DNA of 64,000 bases from Streptomyces mirabilis. GTDB taxonomy: Bacteria > Actinomycetota > Actinomycetes > Streptomycetales > Streptomycetaceae. The stretch covers positions 10,788,001 to 10,852,000 of the forward strand of contig NZ_JBCJKP010000001.1 of the NCBI RefSeq assembly GCF_039503195.1, written 5' to 3'. The notes below the pieces were generated by a model. That model saw only the letters and a list, made by a program, of their open reading frames with translations, did no database searches and was not told the origin of the DNA. A program made the translations under genes and the position numbers. Shown one piece after another: positions 8,046 to 17,951 of the stretch; position 1 is the first letter of the stretch; each line of letters opens with the position of its first letter.

Positions 8046-8969
8046 GACGTGTACCTCCTGCTCGCCGAGTGCCCTGAAACGATCCGGTCGGACGCCGTGA
8101 TGGCAGCTGATCCCGGAGGCTGCCGCGACAGGTGGGTCGCGGATATGTGGGCACTCGGCTATCACCCGTCGCCTGTCCCCCGGGGGGATGCCGCGAGCAC
8201 TGCCACGGCATGTCCCTCTCCGGAAAACCGCGCGAGGGGTGAAACGCGGGTGTCCTCGGAGTGAGGGGACAAACCCCCGTGTCGGTCTCCGGTCTTCGGG
8301 TACGCAGTGGCCACGACCGAAGAGCCGACCGTTACGACGCCCCTCGGCCTCCGTCCGCCTCGAACACCCCGACGCCGAGGAGAACCGTGTGACCTCGCTC
8401 CGCCCCTTGTCGCGACCCGTCGTCCGGCAGCAAGGAACCGATGTCGGTGACGCGACGGTCAAGGCCCTTCTTGACGGTGGGCGTTCGGACCCGAACGCCT
8501 GGCGGTTCGTACCGCGCCGACGACCGCTGTCGCGCGGCTGTCTCGCGGGCATAGCCGCCGGAATCGACGGCGTGCGTCCTGCTGCCATACGGAGAGGAAC
8601 TGCTGCGCTGCCGCCGGGCGGCCCGGACACGGAGCGAATCGACGCGGGACGAAACGACATGGCAAGCCGTACATGGGGATTGATCACCATGCGTATCGCA
8701 TACCTGATGGCGCTCAAAGGGTCGAACAGATCGACGTGACCGAGCCGTGGCAGGCGGTCACCGACCAAGGCCACGAGCACCCTCGTCCTCCCCGGCGGGA
8801 CGGCCGACCCTGACCCGCTACGCACCGACGAGGGCGCCGTGGTGCAACGCGGGCGGGACCTGGGTGCCGGCGCTCGGCCCGGACCGGACGTTAGCCACCC
8901 CGATCGCCGGGAACTCGTCCTGCGCAGCCGAGCGGCCCGCCGTATCGGGGCGCTGGTAGAGGGGAGCCG
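8046..8969. other. 920-bp region without a recognisable gene
   Basis: All six frames contain long open stretches here because of the high GC content, but none shows a family motif. A plus-strand patch near 8890-8960 (DRRELVLRSRAARRIGALVE) could be the tail of a lost gene. The segment just before 8970 contains GAGGGGAG, the ribosome-binding site of the large oxidoreductase gene. Otherwise I see nothing. Confidence 0.45.
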
Positions 8970-11900
8970 ATGGTGATCGAGGCCCGGAAATCGGAGACGG
9001 CGCTGGACACACATGCCCTGGAGAAGGCTCTCCGCGAGCGGGTCGACGGCGAGGTGCGGTTCGACGCGGGGAGCCGGGGCGCCTACGCGACGGACGGCTC
9101 GAACTACCGGCAGGTCCCGATCGGCGTCGTGGTCCCGCGCGCGATCGAGGCGGGCGCCGACGCGGTCGCGGTCTGCGCCGAATTCGGGGCACCGGTGCTG
9201 TCCCGAGGCGGCGGGACAAGCCTGGGCGGCCAGTGCACCAACACCGCCGTGGTCATCGACTGGACGAAGTACTGCAACAAGGTGCTGTCGATCGACCCGG
9301 CACAGCGCACATGCGTCGTCGAACCGGGCATCGTCCTGGACGAACTCAACCGCCAACTCGCCGACCACCAGCTCCGGTTCGGCCCCAAGCCGTCCACTCA
9401 CAGCCATTGCTCGCTCGGCGGCATGATCGGCAACAACTCGTGCGGCGGCTCCGCCCAGGCCTACGGCAAGACCGTGGACAACGTACGACGCCTGGAGATC
9501 CTGACCTACGACGGCACCCGCTGCTGGGTCGGCCCCACCTCGGACGACGAGTACGAGGCGATCATTGCGGCCGGCGGCCGACGCGCCGAGATCCACCAAG
9601 GGCTGCGGCAGATCATCGACCGCACCATGGCGGACGTACGGCGCGGATTCCCCCGTATCCCGCGCCGGGTCTCCGGATACAACCTTGACTCGCTGCTGCC
9701 CGAGAACGGCTTCGACGTGGCGCGGGCGCTGGTGGGCAGCGAGGGCACCCTCGTGACCGTCCTGCGCGCCGAACTCGACCTCGTGCCGGTGCCGCCGTAC
9801 GAAGCCCTCCTCGTCCTCGGCTACGACGACATCTGCACGGCCGCCGGCGACGTGCCCCGGCTGCTGAAGCGCAGCAGGCCGACCCAACTGGAGGCGCTCG
9901 ACGGGCGGATGGCCCAGTTGATGCGTGAAGAGGGCGCCTATCTCGACTCGTTGCATCAGCTTCCGGAGGGCGAGAGCTGGCTCCTGGTCCAGTTCACCGG
10001 GGACAGTCAGGACGAAGTCGACGGGCAGGGCCGCGAGTTGATCCAAGCGCTCGGACGCGGCGAAGGCGATCCGACGGTCGCGTTCTCCGACGACCCGGCG
10101 CGCGAACGCAAGATGCTCAAGGCCCGCGAAGCCGGCCTCGGCGTCACCGCACGGCCGCCCGGTGGCCGGGAGACCTGGGAGGGCTGGGAGGACTCGGCCG
10201 TGGCGCCCGAAGTCCTCGGCGACTACCTGCGCGACCTGAAGAAGCTGTTCGCCGAGTTCGGCTACGACCATCCCTCCCTGTACGGCCACTTCGGTCAGGG
10301 CTGCGTACACACCCGCATCCCCTTCGAACCCACCACCGCCGAAGGGGTCACGAAATTCCGGGAGTTCCTCTTCCGGGCCGCGGATCTGGTGGCCTCCTAC
10401 GGCGGTTCGCTCTCCGGCGAGCACGGCGACGGGCAGGCGCGCGGCGAGCTGTTGCCGCGCATGTTCGGGGAGGCCGTGGTGGCCGCGTTCGGGCAGGTGA
10501 AGGCCCTGTTCGACCCGGACAACCGGATGAATCCTGGCAAGGTCGTCGACCCGTACCGCGTGGACGAGAACCTGCGTCTGGGACCGCTGTGGCGGCCGGA
10601 CAGCCACGACACACACTTCAGCTATCCGGACGACGACCATTCCTTCGACCGGGCGGTGATGCGCTGTGTCGGCATCGGCAACTGCCGTACGCACGAAGGC
10701 GGGGTGATGTGTCCGTCCTACCGGGCGACCGGCGAGGAGGAGCACTCCACGCGCGGGCGGGCCCGGCTGCTGTTCGAGATGCTCGACGGACACGCGGACT
10801 CCGCGATCACGGACGGCTGGCGCTCCACCGAGGTCCGCGACGCTCTGGACCTCTGCCTGGCCTGCAAGGGCTGCAAGTCCGACTGTCCGGTGGGCGTCGA
10901 CATGGCGACCTACAAGGCCGAGTTCCTCTCCCACCACTACGAAGGGCGGCTGCGGCCGGCGGCGCACTACTCCATGGGCTGGCTGCCGGTGTGGGCGCGG
11001 ATGTCCCGGCTGGCACCGCGACTCGTCAACGCGGCACTCGGCGCGCCCGGCATCGCCCGCCTCGGCAAGAGCCTCGCCGGCGTGGCCGCCGAGCGCGACG
11101 CACCCGTCTTCGCCGAGGAGTCCTTCGTGCAGTGGTGGCAGGCGCGGGGGACTCCCGACCCCGATCCGGCCGACCCGCGCACCGTCCTGCTCTGGCCGGA
11201 CACGTTCAGCACCTACTTCCACCCCAATGTCGCGAAGTCCGCAGTCCGGGTCCTGGAGGGCGCCGGATTCAACGTCGCCGTCCCCACCCGGTCCGTGTGC
11301 TGCGGCCTCACCTGGATCTCGACCGGCCAACTCGCTACCGCCAAGCGGGTGTTGCTCCACACGCTCGACGTGCTGCGACCCTGGCTGGAGGCCGGCACCC
11401 CCGTCATCGGCCTCGAACCGTCCTGTACGGCCGTCTTCCGCGCCGACGCCATCGAGTTGCTGCCGGACGACCAGGATGTACGGCGCCTGGCAGAGCAGTT
11501 CAGGACGTTCGCCGAACAACTCCTCAACCACACCCAGCAAGGCTGGCAGCCCCCGTCCCTCACCAGGGCGGCGACCGTGCAGACCCACTGCCACCAGCAC
11601 GCGGTGACGAAGGACGACGCCGACCGCGAACTGATGCGCCGCGCCGGGATCGACGCGAACGTCCTCGACGCAGGTTGTTGCGGTCTGGCCGGCAACTTCG
11701 GCTTCGAGCGAGGCCATTACGACCTGTCGATGACCGTGGCGGAGCAAGGGGTGCTGCCCGCCGTCCGGGACACCGCCCCTGGCGCGCTGGTTCTCGCGGA
11801 CGGCTTCAGCTGCCGTACGCAGATCGAACAGGGCGACACCGGCCGACGTGCACTGCACCTGGCCGAGGCCCTGGCGCTCGCCCTCGACGGACAGCATCTG

Positions 11901-12050
11901 CCCGCCGATCACCCCGAGAAGCTCGCCGACCGGCCCGAGGGCTCCGCCCGCGACGGGCGTCTGCTGGCCGCGGGCGCGGTCGCCGCTGTGCTCGGGGCAG
12001 CGGCGGCCGTCGGGACCTACCGGTTCCGCTGCCGGCAATCATCGCGATGA
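8970..12050 (+). CDS. FAD-linked oxidase / Fe-S oxidoreductase fusion (GlcD-GlpC type)
   Basis: A 1026-residue fusion of a GlcD/D-lactate-dehydrogenase-like FAD domain with an Fe-S electron-transfer half, expected to oxidise a 2-hydroxy acid such as D-lactate. The FAD-binding PCMH core covers about residues 35-260 (LSRGGGTSLGGQCTN, GGMIGNNSCGG). The FAD-oxidase C-terminal domain runs to ~540 and includes GEHGDGQARG. Two 4Fe-4S clusters follow: CVGIGNC...C from residue 566 and CLACKGCKSDCPVG from 629. Two CCG motifs are at ~777 and ~900. An Ala-rich hydrophobic C-terminal helix suggests membrane anchoring. The ATG follows GAGGGGAGCCG. The next gene, a pyruvate oxidase-like enzyme, starts 12 bases later, so hydroxy-acid oxidation and pyruvate use may be coupled (inference). 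Confidence 0.93.
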   Translation: MVIEARKSETALDTHALEKALRERVDGEVRFDAGSRGAYATDGSNYRQVPIGVVVPRAIEAGADAVAVCAEFGAPVLSRGGGTSLGGQCTNTAVVIDWTKYCNKVLSIDPAQRTCVVEPGIVLDELNRQLADHQLRFGPKPSTHSHCSLGGMIGNNSCGGSAQAYGKTVDNVRRLEILTYDGTRCWVGPTSDDEYEAIIAAGGRRAEIHQGLRQIIDRTMADVRRGFPRIPRRVSGYNLDSLLPENGFDVARALVGSEGTLVTVLRAELDLVPVPPYEALLVLGYDDICTAAGDVPRLLKRSRPTQLEALDGRMAQLMREEGAYLDSLHQLPEGESWLLVQFTGDSQDEVDGQGRELIQALGRGEGDPTVAFSDDPARERKMLKAREAGLGVTARPPGGRETWEGWEDSAVAPEVLGDYLRDLKKLFAEFGYDHPSLYGHFGQGCVHTRIPFEPTTAEGVTKFREFLFRAADLVASYGGSLSGEHGDGQARGELLPRMFGEAVVAAFGQVKALFDPDNRMNPGKVVDPYRVDENLRLGPLWRPDSHDTHFSYPDDDHSFDRAVMRCVGIGNCRTHEGGVMCPSYRATGEEEHSTRGRARLLFEMLDGHADSAITDGWRSTEVRDALDLCLACKGCKSDCPVGVDMATYKAEFLSHHYEGRLRPAAHYSMGWLPVWARMSRLAPRLVNAALGAPGIARLGKSLAGVAAERDAPVFAEESFVQWWQARGTPDPDPADPRTVLLWPDTFSTYFHPNVAKSAVRVLEGAGFNVAVPTRSVCCGLTWISTGQLATAKRVLLHTLDVLRPWLEAGTPVIGLEPSCTAVFRADAIELLPDDQDVRRLAEQFRTFAEQLLNHTQQGWQPPSLTRAATVQTHCHQHAVTKDDADRELMRRAGIDANVLDAGCCGLAGNFGFERGHYDLSMTVAEQGVLPAVRDTAPGALVLADGFSCRTQIEQGDTGRRALHLAEALALALDGQHLPADHPEKLADRPEGSARDGRLLAAGAVAAVLGAAAAVGTYRFRCRQSSR

Positions 12051-12061
12051 GAGGAACTCCC

Positions 12062-13873
12062 GTGTCTATAAAGGTGTCCGACTACGTTCTCCAGCGGCTC
12101 CGTGAATGGGATGTCGACCATGTCTTCGCCTACGCGGGCGACGGCATCAACGGCCTCCTCGCCGCCTGGGGCCGCTCCGACAACAAGCCGAAGTTCGTCC
12201 AGTCACGGCACGAGGAGATGTCCGCGTTCGAGGCCGTCGGCTACGCCAAGTTCTCCGGCAAGGTCGGTGTCTGCGCGGCGACGTCGGGCCCCGGAGCGAT
12301 CCACCTCCTCAACGGGCTCTACGACGCGAAACTCGACCACGTCCCGGTCGTCGCCATCGTCGGGCAGACCAACCGCAGTGCCATGGGCGGTAGTTACCAG
12401 CAGGAGGTCGACCTGCTGAGCCTCTACAAAGACGTCGCCTCCGAGTACTGCGAGATGGTCACCGTCCCCGAGCAACTGCCCAACGTCATCGACCGGGCCA
12501 TGCGTACCGCGTACGCCAGGCGCACCGTGACGGCGGTCATCATCCCTGCCGACGTACAGGAGTTGACCTACTCGGAGCCCACCCACGCCTTCAAGATGGT
12601 GCCGTCCAGCCTCGGCCTGACCCACTCCGCGCCGGTCCCGCCCGCAGCTGAACTCGCGCGCGCCGTCGAGGTGTTGGACGAGGGCGAGAAGGTCGCGATC
12701 CTGATCGGGCAGGGCGCGCGCGGCGCCCGGGCCGAGGTGGAGGAGATCGCCGAGGTGCTGAGCGCCGGGGTGGCCAAGGCGCTGCTCGGCAAGGACGCCC
12801 TGCCCGACGATCTGCCGTACGTCACCGGATCGATCGGTCTGCTCGGCACCCGTGCCTCCTACGAGATGATGCGGGACTGCGACACCCTCCTCGTGATCGG
12901 CTCCAGCTTCCCGTACACCCAGTTCCTGCCGGAGTTCGGGCAGAGCAGGGCCGTGCAGATCGACATCGACCCGTTCATGATCGGGCTGCGTTATCCCTTC
13001 GAGGTCAACCTCGTGGGGGACGCGAAGGAGACCCTGCGGGCCCTGCTGCCGCAGCTGAAGCGCAAGCAGCACGGCTCGTGGCGCAAGAAGACCGAGATGG
13101 CCACCGCCCGTTGGTGGGACGTCATGCGGCGGCGGGCGGCCGTGGACGCGGACCCGATCAACCCCGAATACGTCGTGCACACCCTCGACGCGCTCCTGCC
13201 CGACGACATCATCCTGGCCGCGGACTCCGGCTCGGCCGCCAACTGGTACGCACGGCACCTGCGGATGCGCGGAAACATACGCGGCTCCCTGTCCGGGACC
13301 CTCGCCACCATGGGGCCCGGCGTGCCGTACGTCATCGGCGCCAAGTTCGCCCACCCCGACCGTCCGGCGCTGGCGATCGTCGGGGACGGGGCGATGCAGA
13401 TGAACGGCATGGCCGAACTCATCACCGCCGCCAAGTACTGGCCCGAGTGGGAGGACCCGCGGCTGATCGTCGCCGTCCTCAACAACCAGGACCTCAACCA
13501 GGTGACGTGGGAGATGCGGGCCATGGCCGGCGCCCCGCAGTTCCTGCCCTCCCAGGCCCTCCCGGACGTGCCGTACGCCGACTTCGCCCGCTCGATCGGC
13601 CTCGACGGGGTACGGGTCGAGAAGCCGGGTGACGTGGAGGACGCGTGGCAGCGGGCGCTCGCCGCCGACCGGCCGTTCGTCATCGACTTCCGCACCGACC
13701 CCGCCGTACCGCCGATCCCGCCGCACGCGACCCTCGACCAGATCGAGGCCGCCGCCTCCGCCGTAATCAAGGGCGACAGCGATCGCGCCGGCATGATCCG
13801 CCAGGGCCTGAAGGCAAAGGTCCAGGACATGCTTCCCGGCGGCAGACAGCGCCAGGACAAGCCGGGGGAGTGA
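12062..13873 (+). CDS. Thiamine-diphosphate-dependent pyruvate oxidase/dehydrogenase-like enzyme
   Basis: A 603-residue TPP enzyme of the acetolactate synthase/pyruvate oxidase superfamily, with N-terminal PYR, central and C-terminal PP domains. The catalytic glutamate lies in the HEEMSAFEAVGYAKF block (residue ~50). The TPP/Mg site is GDGAMQMNGMAEL followed by LNNQDLNQ, the standard GDG...NN spacing. The likely reaction is oxidative decarboxylation of pyruvate to acetate or acetyl phosphate, as in PoxB-like proteins. GTG 12062 is chosen because AGAGGAAC precedes it by five bases. An ATG at 12047 would place the ribosome-binding site inside the gene. It is co-transcribed with the upstream FAD/Fe-S enzyme (12-base gap). 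Confidence 0.9.
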   Translation: MSIKVSDYVLQRLREWDVDHVFAYAGDGINGLLAAWGRSDNKPKFVQSRHEEMSAFEAVGYAKFSGKVGVCAATSGPGAIHLLNGLYDAKLDHVPVVAIVGQTNRSAMGGSYQQEVDLLSLYKDVASEYCEMVTVPEQLPNVIDRAMRTAYARRTVTAVIIPADVQELTYSEPTHAFKMVPSSLGLTHSAPVPPAAELARAVEVLDEGEKVAILIGQGARGARAEVEEIAEVLSAGVAKALLGKDALPDDLPYVTGSIGLLGTRASYEMMRDCDTLLVIGSSFPYTQFLPEFGQSRAVQIDIDPFMIGLRYPFEVNLVGDAKETLRALLPQLKRKQHGSWRKKTEMATARWWDVMRRRAAVDADPINPEYVVHTLDALLPDDIILAADSGSAANWYARHLRMRGNIRGSLSGTLATMGPGVPYVIGAKFAHPDRPALAIVGDGAMQMNGMAELITAAKYWPEWEDPRLIVAVLNNQDLNQVTWEMRAMAGAPQFLPSQALPDVPYADFARSIGLDGVRVEKPGDVEDAWQRALAADRPFVIDFRTDPAVPPIPPHATLDQIEAAASAVIKGDSDRAGMIRQGLKAKVQDMLPGGRQRQDKPGE

Positions 13874-13940
13874 TGGCCTTGAGCACCGGCGCGGGCGGGG
13901 AGGGCGAGCCGCTGCGCACCGGCGGTGCCACGAACCGCTC

Positions 13941-15032
13941 GTGGAGCGGGTCGAGACCGCCGTGTACACCGTCCCCACCGACGCGCCGGAGGGCGACGGC
14001 ACGCTGACCTGGGACTCGACCACCGTGGTCGTGGTCCAGGTCCACGGGGGCGGCGCCACAGGACTGGGCTACACATACGGTGCGGCGGCCACCGCCCATG
14101 TCGTCGAGCACCAACTCGCCGACGTCGTAACGGGCTTGAGCGCCTGGAACGTGCCCGCCGCCAACGAGGCGATGAACCAGACAGTCCGCAACGCCGGCCG
14201 GCCCGGTCTCCTCGCCGGGGCCGTCTCGGCCGTAGACATCGCACTATGGGACCTGAAGGCCCGCCTCCTCGACCTGCCTCTGACCCGGCTGCTCGGCGCG
14301 AGCCGCACCAACGTACCCGTGTACGGCAGTGGCGGCTTCACGACGTACGACCAGCACCAGATGGACCGTCAACTACACCAGTGAACCGAGGAGTTGGACA
14401 TCCCGCGAGTGAAGATCAAGATCGGGGAGTCCTTGGGCCGGGCCGAGGGGCGGGACCGCGAGCGGATCGTCCAGGCCCGCCGGAGCATCGGCGACGCGCG
14501 GGAGCTCTACGTCGACGCCAATGGCGCCTACTCCCGCAAACAGGCGATCCGGATGGCCCGCCACCTCGACGAGCACGGTGTGACCTGGTTCGAAGAGCCC
14601 GTCTCCTCGGACGACCTGGCCGGACTGGCGCACATCCGGGCAGCCGTTGCGGCCGAGGTGACCGCTGGGAAGTACGGCTACACCCTCGCCTACTTCGGCC
14701 ACATGCTCGGTGCGGCAGCCGTGGACTGCCTCCAGGCCGACGCCACCCGCTGCGGCGGAATCACCGTCTGGCTGCGCGCGGCGGCCCTCGCGGAAGCGGC
14801 GGGACTGGAACTCTCCGGCCACTGCGCCCCGCACGTCCACGCACACGCCGCGGCCGCGATCCCGAACCTGCGCCATCTGGAGTGGTTCCACGACCACACG
14901 CGCATCGAGGATGGCTTCTTCGACGGGACCCTCGACCCGCACGGCGGCAGCATCCGCCCGGGCGCCGACGGCGCACCCGGCCACGGCCTGACCATCCGCG
15001 CCGAACAGGCGGAGAAGTACCGGACCGGATAG
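13941..15032 (+). pseudogene. Enolase-superfamily (mandelate racemase/muconate-lactonizing) enzyme, single nonsense mutation
   Basis: The reading frame encodes an enolase-superfamily enzyme of about 360 residues: an N-terminal capping domain (AVYTVPTDAPEGDGTLTWDS), the linker TNVPVYGSGGFTTYDQ, and the barrel with catalytic PRVKIKIG, DANGAY, WFEEPVSSDDL and ISGHCAPH-type motifs. The frame is broken only by TGA at 14382-14384, reading QLHQ-stop-TEELDIPRVKIKIG. Homologous sequences I recall have Trp at this position, so TGG to TGA is the likely change. Everything downstream stays in frame to 15032. The start is uncertain; GTG 13941 is the first reasonable in-frame start. The chemistry (dehydratase versus epimerase) cannot be told. 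Confidence 0.85.
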
Positions 15033-15044
15033 GAACGGAGCACG

Positions 15045-16203
15045 ATGAGCACGCCGGAAACAGCCGAGCACGGCACGTATCCGCCACAGGCGCTGCACGA
15101 CTGCGCTTTCCTCGCCGACGGTGAGCGCGGGGCGCTGGTCGGCCCGCGCGGGGAGATCACCTGGCTGTGCGCACCTCGCTGGCACAGCGGCGCGGTCTTC
15201 TCCACCCTCATCGGCGGAACCGGCCTCTACGCCGTCACGCCGACGGGCCGCTTCGTGCCCGGCGGACACTACGAAGAGGGATCCCTGATCTGGCGCAGCC
15301 GCTGGGTCACCGGGGACGGGATCGTGGAGTCCCGAAAAGCGCTGGGGTTTCCGGGAGAGCCGGGCCGACTAATCCTGCTGCGGCGCGTACGGGCGACGGA
15401 GGGACCGGCCCAGGTCCGGGTGGTGCTGCATCCCGTCGCCGACTACGGCACCCAGTCCCTGCGTGACGCACGACGCGATGACGACGGCGTGTGGACCGCA
15501 CGGGCGGGCGACCTGCACCTGCGCCGGAGCGGTGGAGGGGATGCCTCGCTCTCTGAAGTCAGCTCTAAGGGTGGGCAGTTGACCCTGGACCCGGCCTCGG
15601 CGCCGGACAGTGGCACGACCTGGCGCTCGAACTCAGTGAGTTCCCGCTGTGGGACGCCCCCTCCCGGTCCCGTCCACGTCGTGGTCCCGCACCGAACGCG
15701 CCTGGTCGGACGCCGTACCCGCGCTGGACAACACGGTCGCCGCTCGCGACGCACGGCAGGCGTACGCCGTGCTGCGCGGCATGACCAGCGCCGACGGAGG
15801 CATGGTCGCCGCGGCCACGACAAGCCTCCCGGAACGTTCCGAGGAAGGGCGCAACTACGACTACCGCTACGCGTGGATCCGCGACCAGTGCTTCGCGGGC
15901 CAGGCCGTGGCGGCAGCTGGCCAACACCCCTTGCTGGACGATGCAGTTCGATTCGCCGGCACCCGACTGCACGAGGACGGCCCGAAACTGAAACCGGCGT
16001 GCACGGTTGACGGCGGGCCTGTTCCCGACCAACGCACTCTCGAACTGCCGGGCTATCCCGGCCGATTCGACCGGATCGGGAACCACGTCAGTGGCCAGTT
16101 CCAACTCGACGTGTTCGGCGAGGCGTTGCTGCTGCTGCCGTTACGCGGACTGCTCCCGGCCGACGACCCGCGCACCCGTGCCGCCCTCCGCGGCCACCCG
16201 AGC
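15045..16203 (+). pseudogene. Glycoside hydrolase family 15-like protein, frameshifted and truncated
   Basis: From ATG 15045 the sequence matches GH15 (glucoamylase/trehalase-like) proteins: QALHDCAFLADGERGALVGP, then ITWLCAPRWHSGAVFSTLIG. After about 15597 the coding moves to the next frame (GQWHDLALELSEFPLWDAP) and at about 15665 to a third (WSRTERAWSDAVPALDNTV). It then stays intact through AVLRGMTSADGGMVAAATTS, RNYDYRYAWIRDQCFAGQAV and GNHVSGQFQLDVFGEAL. The family needs ~600 residues; here the last ~200 are missing at the junction near 16203, 48 bases before the SDR gene. The acidic catalytic region around YDYRYAWIRD is preserved but cannot be made as one protein. Confidence 0.8.
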
Positions 16204-16251
16204 CCGAACTCCGGGCATTCCCATGTGACTTCCGAGACGAACAGGACGAGC

Positions 16252-17244
16252 ATGAACCAGCAGACCGTCGTCATCACCGGGGCCAGCGCCGGCATCGGCC
16301 GGGCTACCGCACGACTCTTCGCCGGGCGGGGTGCGAACGTCGTTCTCCTCGCGCGAGGCAAGGCGGGTCTCGACGCCACGGCCGACGATGTCGAGGAACG
16401 GGGGGGCCGTGCCCTCGTCGTGCCCACCGACATGGCCGACCCCACACAGGTCGAGGCCGCGGCGGTGGCCGCCGAGGAGGCCTTCGGACCGATCGACGTC
16501 TGGGTCAACAACGCCTTCACGTCGGTGTTCGCACCGTTCATGGAGATCGAACCCGCCGAGTACAAGCGGGTCACCGAGGTGAGCTACCTCGGCTTCTTGC
16601 ACGGAACCCGGGCCGCGCTCCAGCGCATGATCCCCCGGGACGCCGGCGTGATCGTGCAGGTCGGCTCGGCTCTCGGTGACCGCTCCATCCCGCTTCAGTC
16701 CGCGTACTGCGGCGCCAAGCACGCCGTCAACGGCTTCACGTCGAGCGTACGCACCGAGCTCATACACCAGCACAGCCACGTGCACGTCACCGTGGTGCAG
16801 ATGCCGGCCGTCAACACCCCGCAGTTCTCCTGGGTGTTGTCCCGGCTGCCGAAAAGCCCTCAGCCCGTCCCGCCCATCTACCAGCCGGAGGTGGCCGCGA
16901 GGGCCGTAGTGAACGCGGCGAACCATCCGCACCGCGAGCAGTACTACGTGGGGGCGGCCACCGCCGCCACGATCCTCGCCAACAAACTGGCACCCGCCCT
17001 GCTGGACGGCTACTTCGCGCGGACGGGCTACGCGTCGCAGCAGACCGACGACAGCGAACCCGGTACCCGCCCGACCAACCTCTGGCAGCCGGCGGACGAG
17101 GCCCCGGACCACGACTACGGCGCACACGGCTCTTCGACGAGACGTCCCATCCCCACTCGGCCGAGGCAGCGCTCGCGCGACACCCCGGGCTCGTCCTGGC
17201 CGCCGCGACGGGAGCGGCGGCAGCGGTGGGTCTGGGAGCGGTGA
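16252..17244 (+). CDS. Short-chain dehydrogenase/reductase with altered C-terminus
   Basis: An SDR oxidoreductase starting ATG 16252 behind AGGACGAG. The Rossmann motif is TGASAGIG (residues 10-17). The NNA motif is WVNNAF. The catalytic Ser and Tyr-x-x-x-Lys are in VGSALGDRSIPLQSAYCGAKHAV. Residues ~245-290 form the C-terminal extension typical of the actinobacterial group. At about 17130 the frame slips: the other frame reads GLFDETSHPHSAEAALARHP and then VLAAATGAAAAVGLGAV with a basic end and TAG at 17265-17267, a membrane-anchor tail. As written the protein ends with an aberrant Arg-rich tail at 17244. The substrate is unknown. Confidence 0.85.
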   Translation: MNQQTVVITGASAGIGRATARLFAGRGANVVLLARGKAGLDATADDVEERGGRALVVPTDMADPTQVEAAAVAAEEAFGPIDVWVNNAFTSVFAPFMEIEPAEYKRVTEVSYLGFLHGTRAALQRMIPRDAGVIVQVGSALGDRSIPLQSAYCGAKHAVNGFTSSVRTELIHQHSHVHVTVVQMPAVNTPQFSWVLSRLPKSPQPVPPIYQPEVAARAVVNAANHPHREQYYVGAATAATILANKLAPALLDGYFARTGYASQQTDDSEPGTRPTNLWQPADEAPDHDYGAHGSSTRRPIPTRPRQRSRDTPGSSWPPRRERRQRWVWER

Positions 17245-17271
17245 TACGACGCAGGCGCGTGCGTTAGCCGC

Positions 17272-17781
17272 TCAGTCCGCCGGGTGTCCCGGGGTGATGT
17301 CGTGGGTGTCTCCCAGCGCCAGCAGTGGGGGGCGGTCGCCCGCGATGTTCTCCGCCACCTCCGAAGCGAGCAGGAAACCGACGTGGTCGCCGCCGTCGAC
17401 CCGGTTCTCCACCCGGCCGACGAACCAGGCGGGTGCCTCGTCGAGGATCAGTGATCCGCCCGGTCCCCGGTGCCAGGGGACGTCGGCGAACTTGTCGGTA
17501 CGGTCGCCGGTCTCGCCGCCGAAGAGCCGGGCCAGCCGGTCCTGGTCGCGGCGCAGGAGATGCACCGTGAGGCGTTCGGCGCGCTCGGCGACCCGGTATG
17601 TCCGGTTGGTTTTGGACAGCCAGACCATGAAGCGTGCGGGCTGGATCGAGCACTGCGAGGCGAATCCGACCAGGCAGCCGGCTCTCTCCCCGTCGGCCTC
17701 GGCGGTGACGACGTACATCGGGTAGTCGAGCAGATCGGTGAAGGGATCGAGATCGGTCACGGTGTTCGGCTCCCGCCACAA
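17272..17781 (-). CDS. Flavin reductase-like FMN-binding protein
   Basis: A 169-residue protein of the flavin reductase-like split-barrel family. It supplies reduced flavin or binds FMN for redox reactions. Recognisable parts are YPMYVVTAEADGERAGCLVG, then FMVWLSKTNRTYRVAERAE, LTVHLLRRDQDRLARLFGGE and the late DHVGFLLASE. ATG 17781 gives a complete domain; GTG near 17760 (VTDLDPFTD) is a possible alternative. It is convergent with the SDR gene and ends five bases past the restored SDR stop. The substrate flavoenzyme is not adjacent. Confidence 0.88.
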   Translation of the reverse strand: MWREPNTVTDLDPFTDLLDYPMYVVTAEADGERAGCLVGFASQCSIQPARFMVWLSKTNRTYRVAERAERLTVHLLRRDQDRLARLFGGETGDRTDKFADVPWHRGPGGSLILDEAPAWFVGRVENRVDGGDHVGFLLASEVAENIAGDRPPLLALGDTHDITPGHPAD

Positions 17782-17951
17782 GAGATCGGATGTCGGCCAA
17801 GCGTTCCCCAGTTTCGTGTCCCGGTCGGCTCACGACGCGCGGGGCACGGACGCGGTACGACCGGAGTCCCAGGGGTAGCCGGAACATCCGCGCCCATTCG
17901 AGGCCATGAGGCCATCTAGGAGAGCGAGGGGGCGTACTGGGCGCCGGGCGG

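Noticed and set aside
7875..12038. Minus-strand open frame of 1387 codons
   Set aside because: It is antisense to the FAD/Fe-S oxidoreductase, has no family motifs, and exists because GC-rich third positions remove stop codons. Only its last 56 codons (7875-8045) form a real small gene.
10589..13873. Plus-strand 1094-codon frame spanning the oxidoreductase and the TPP enzyme
   Set aside because: The first ~490 codons are an out-of-frame shadow of the oxidoreductase. Real coding in this frame begins at GTG 12062.
12203..14059. Minus-strand 618-codon frame
   Set aside because: Antisense shadow of the TPP enzyme, His/Gly/Val-rich with no recognisable domain.
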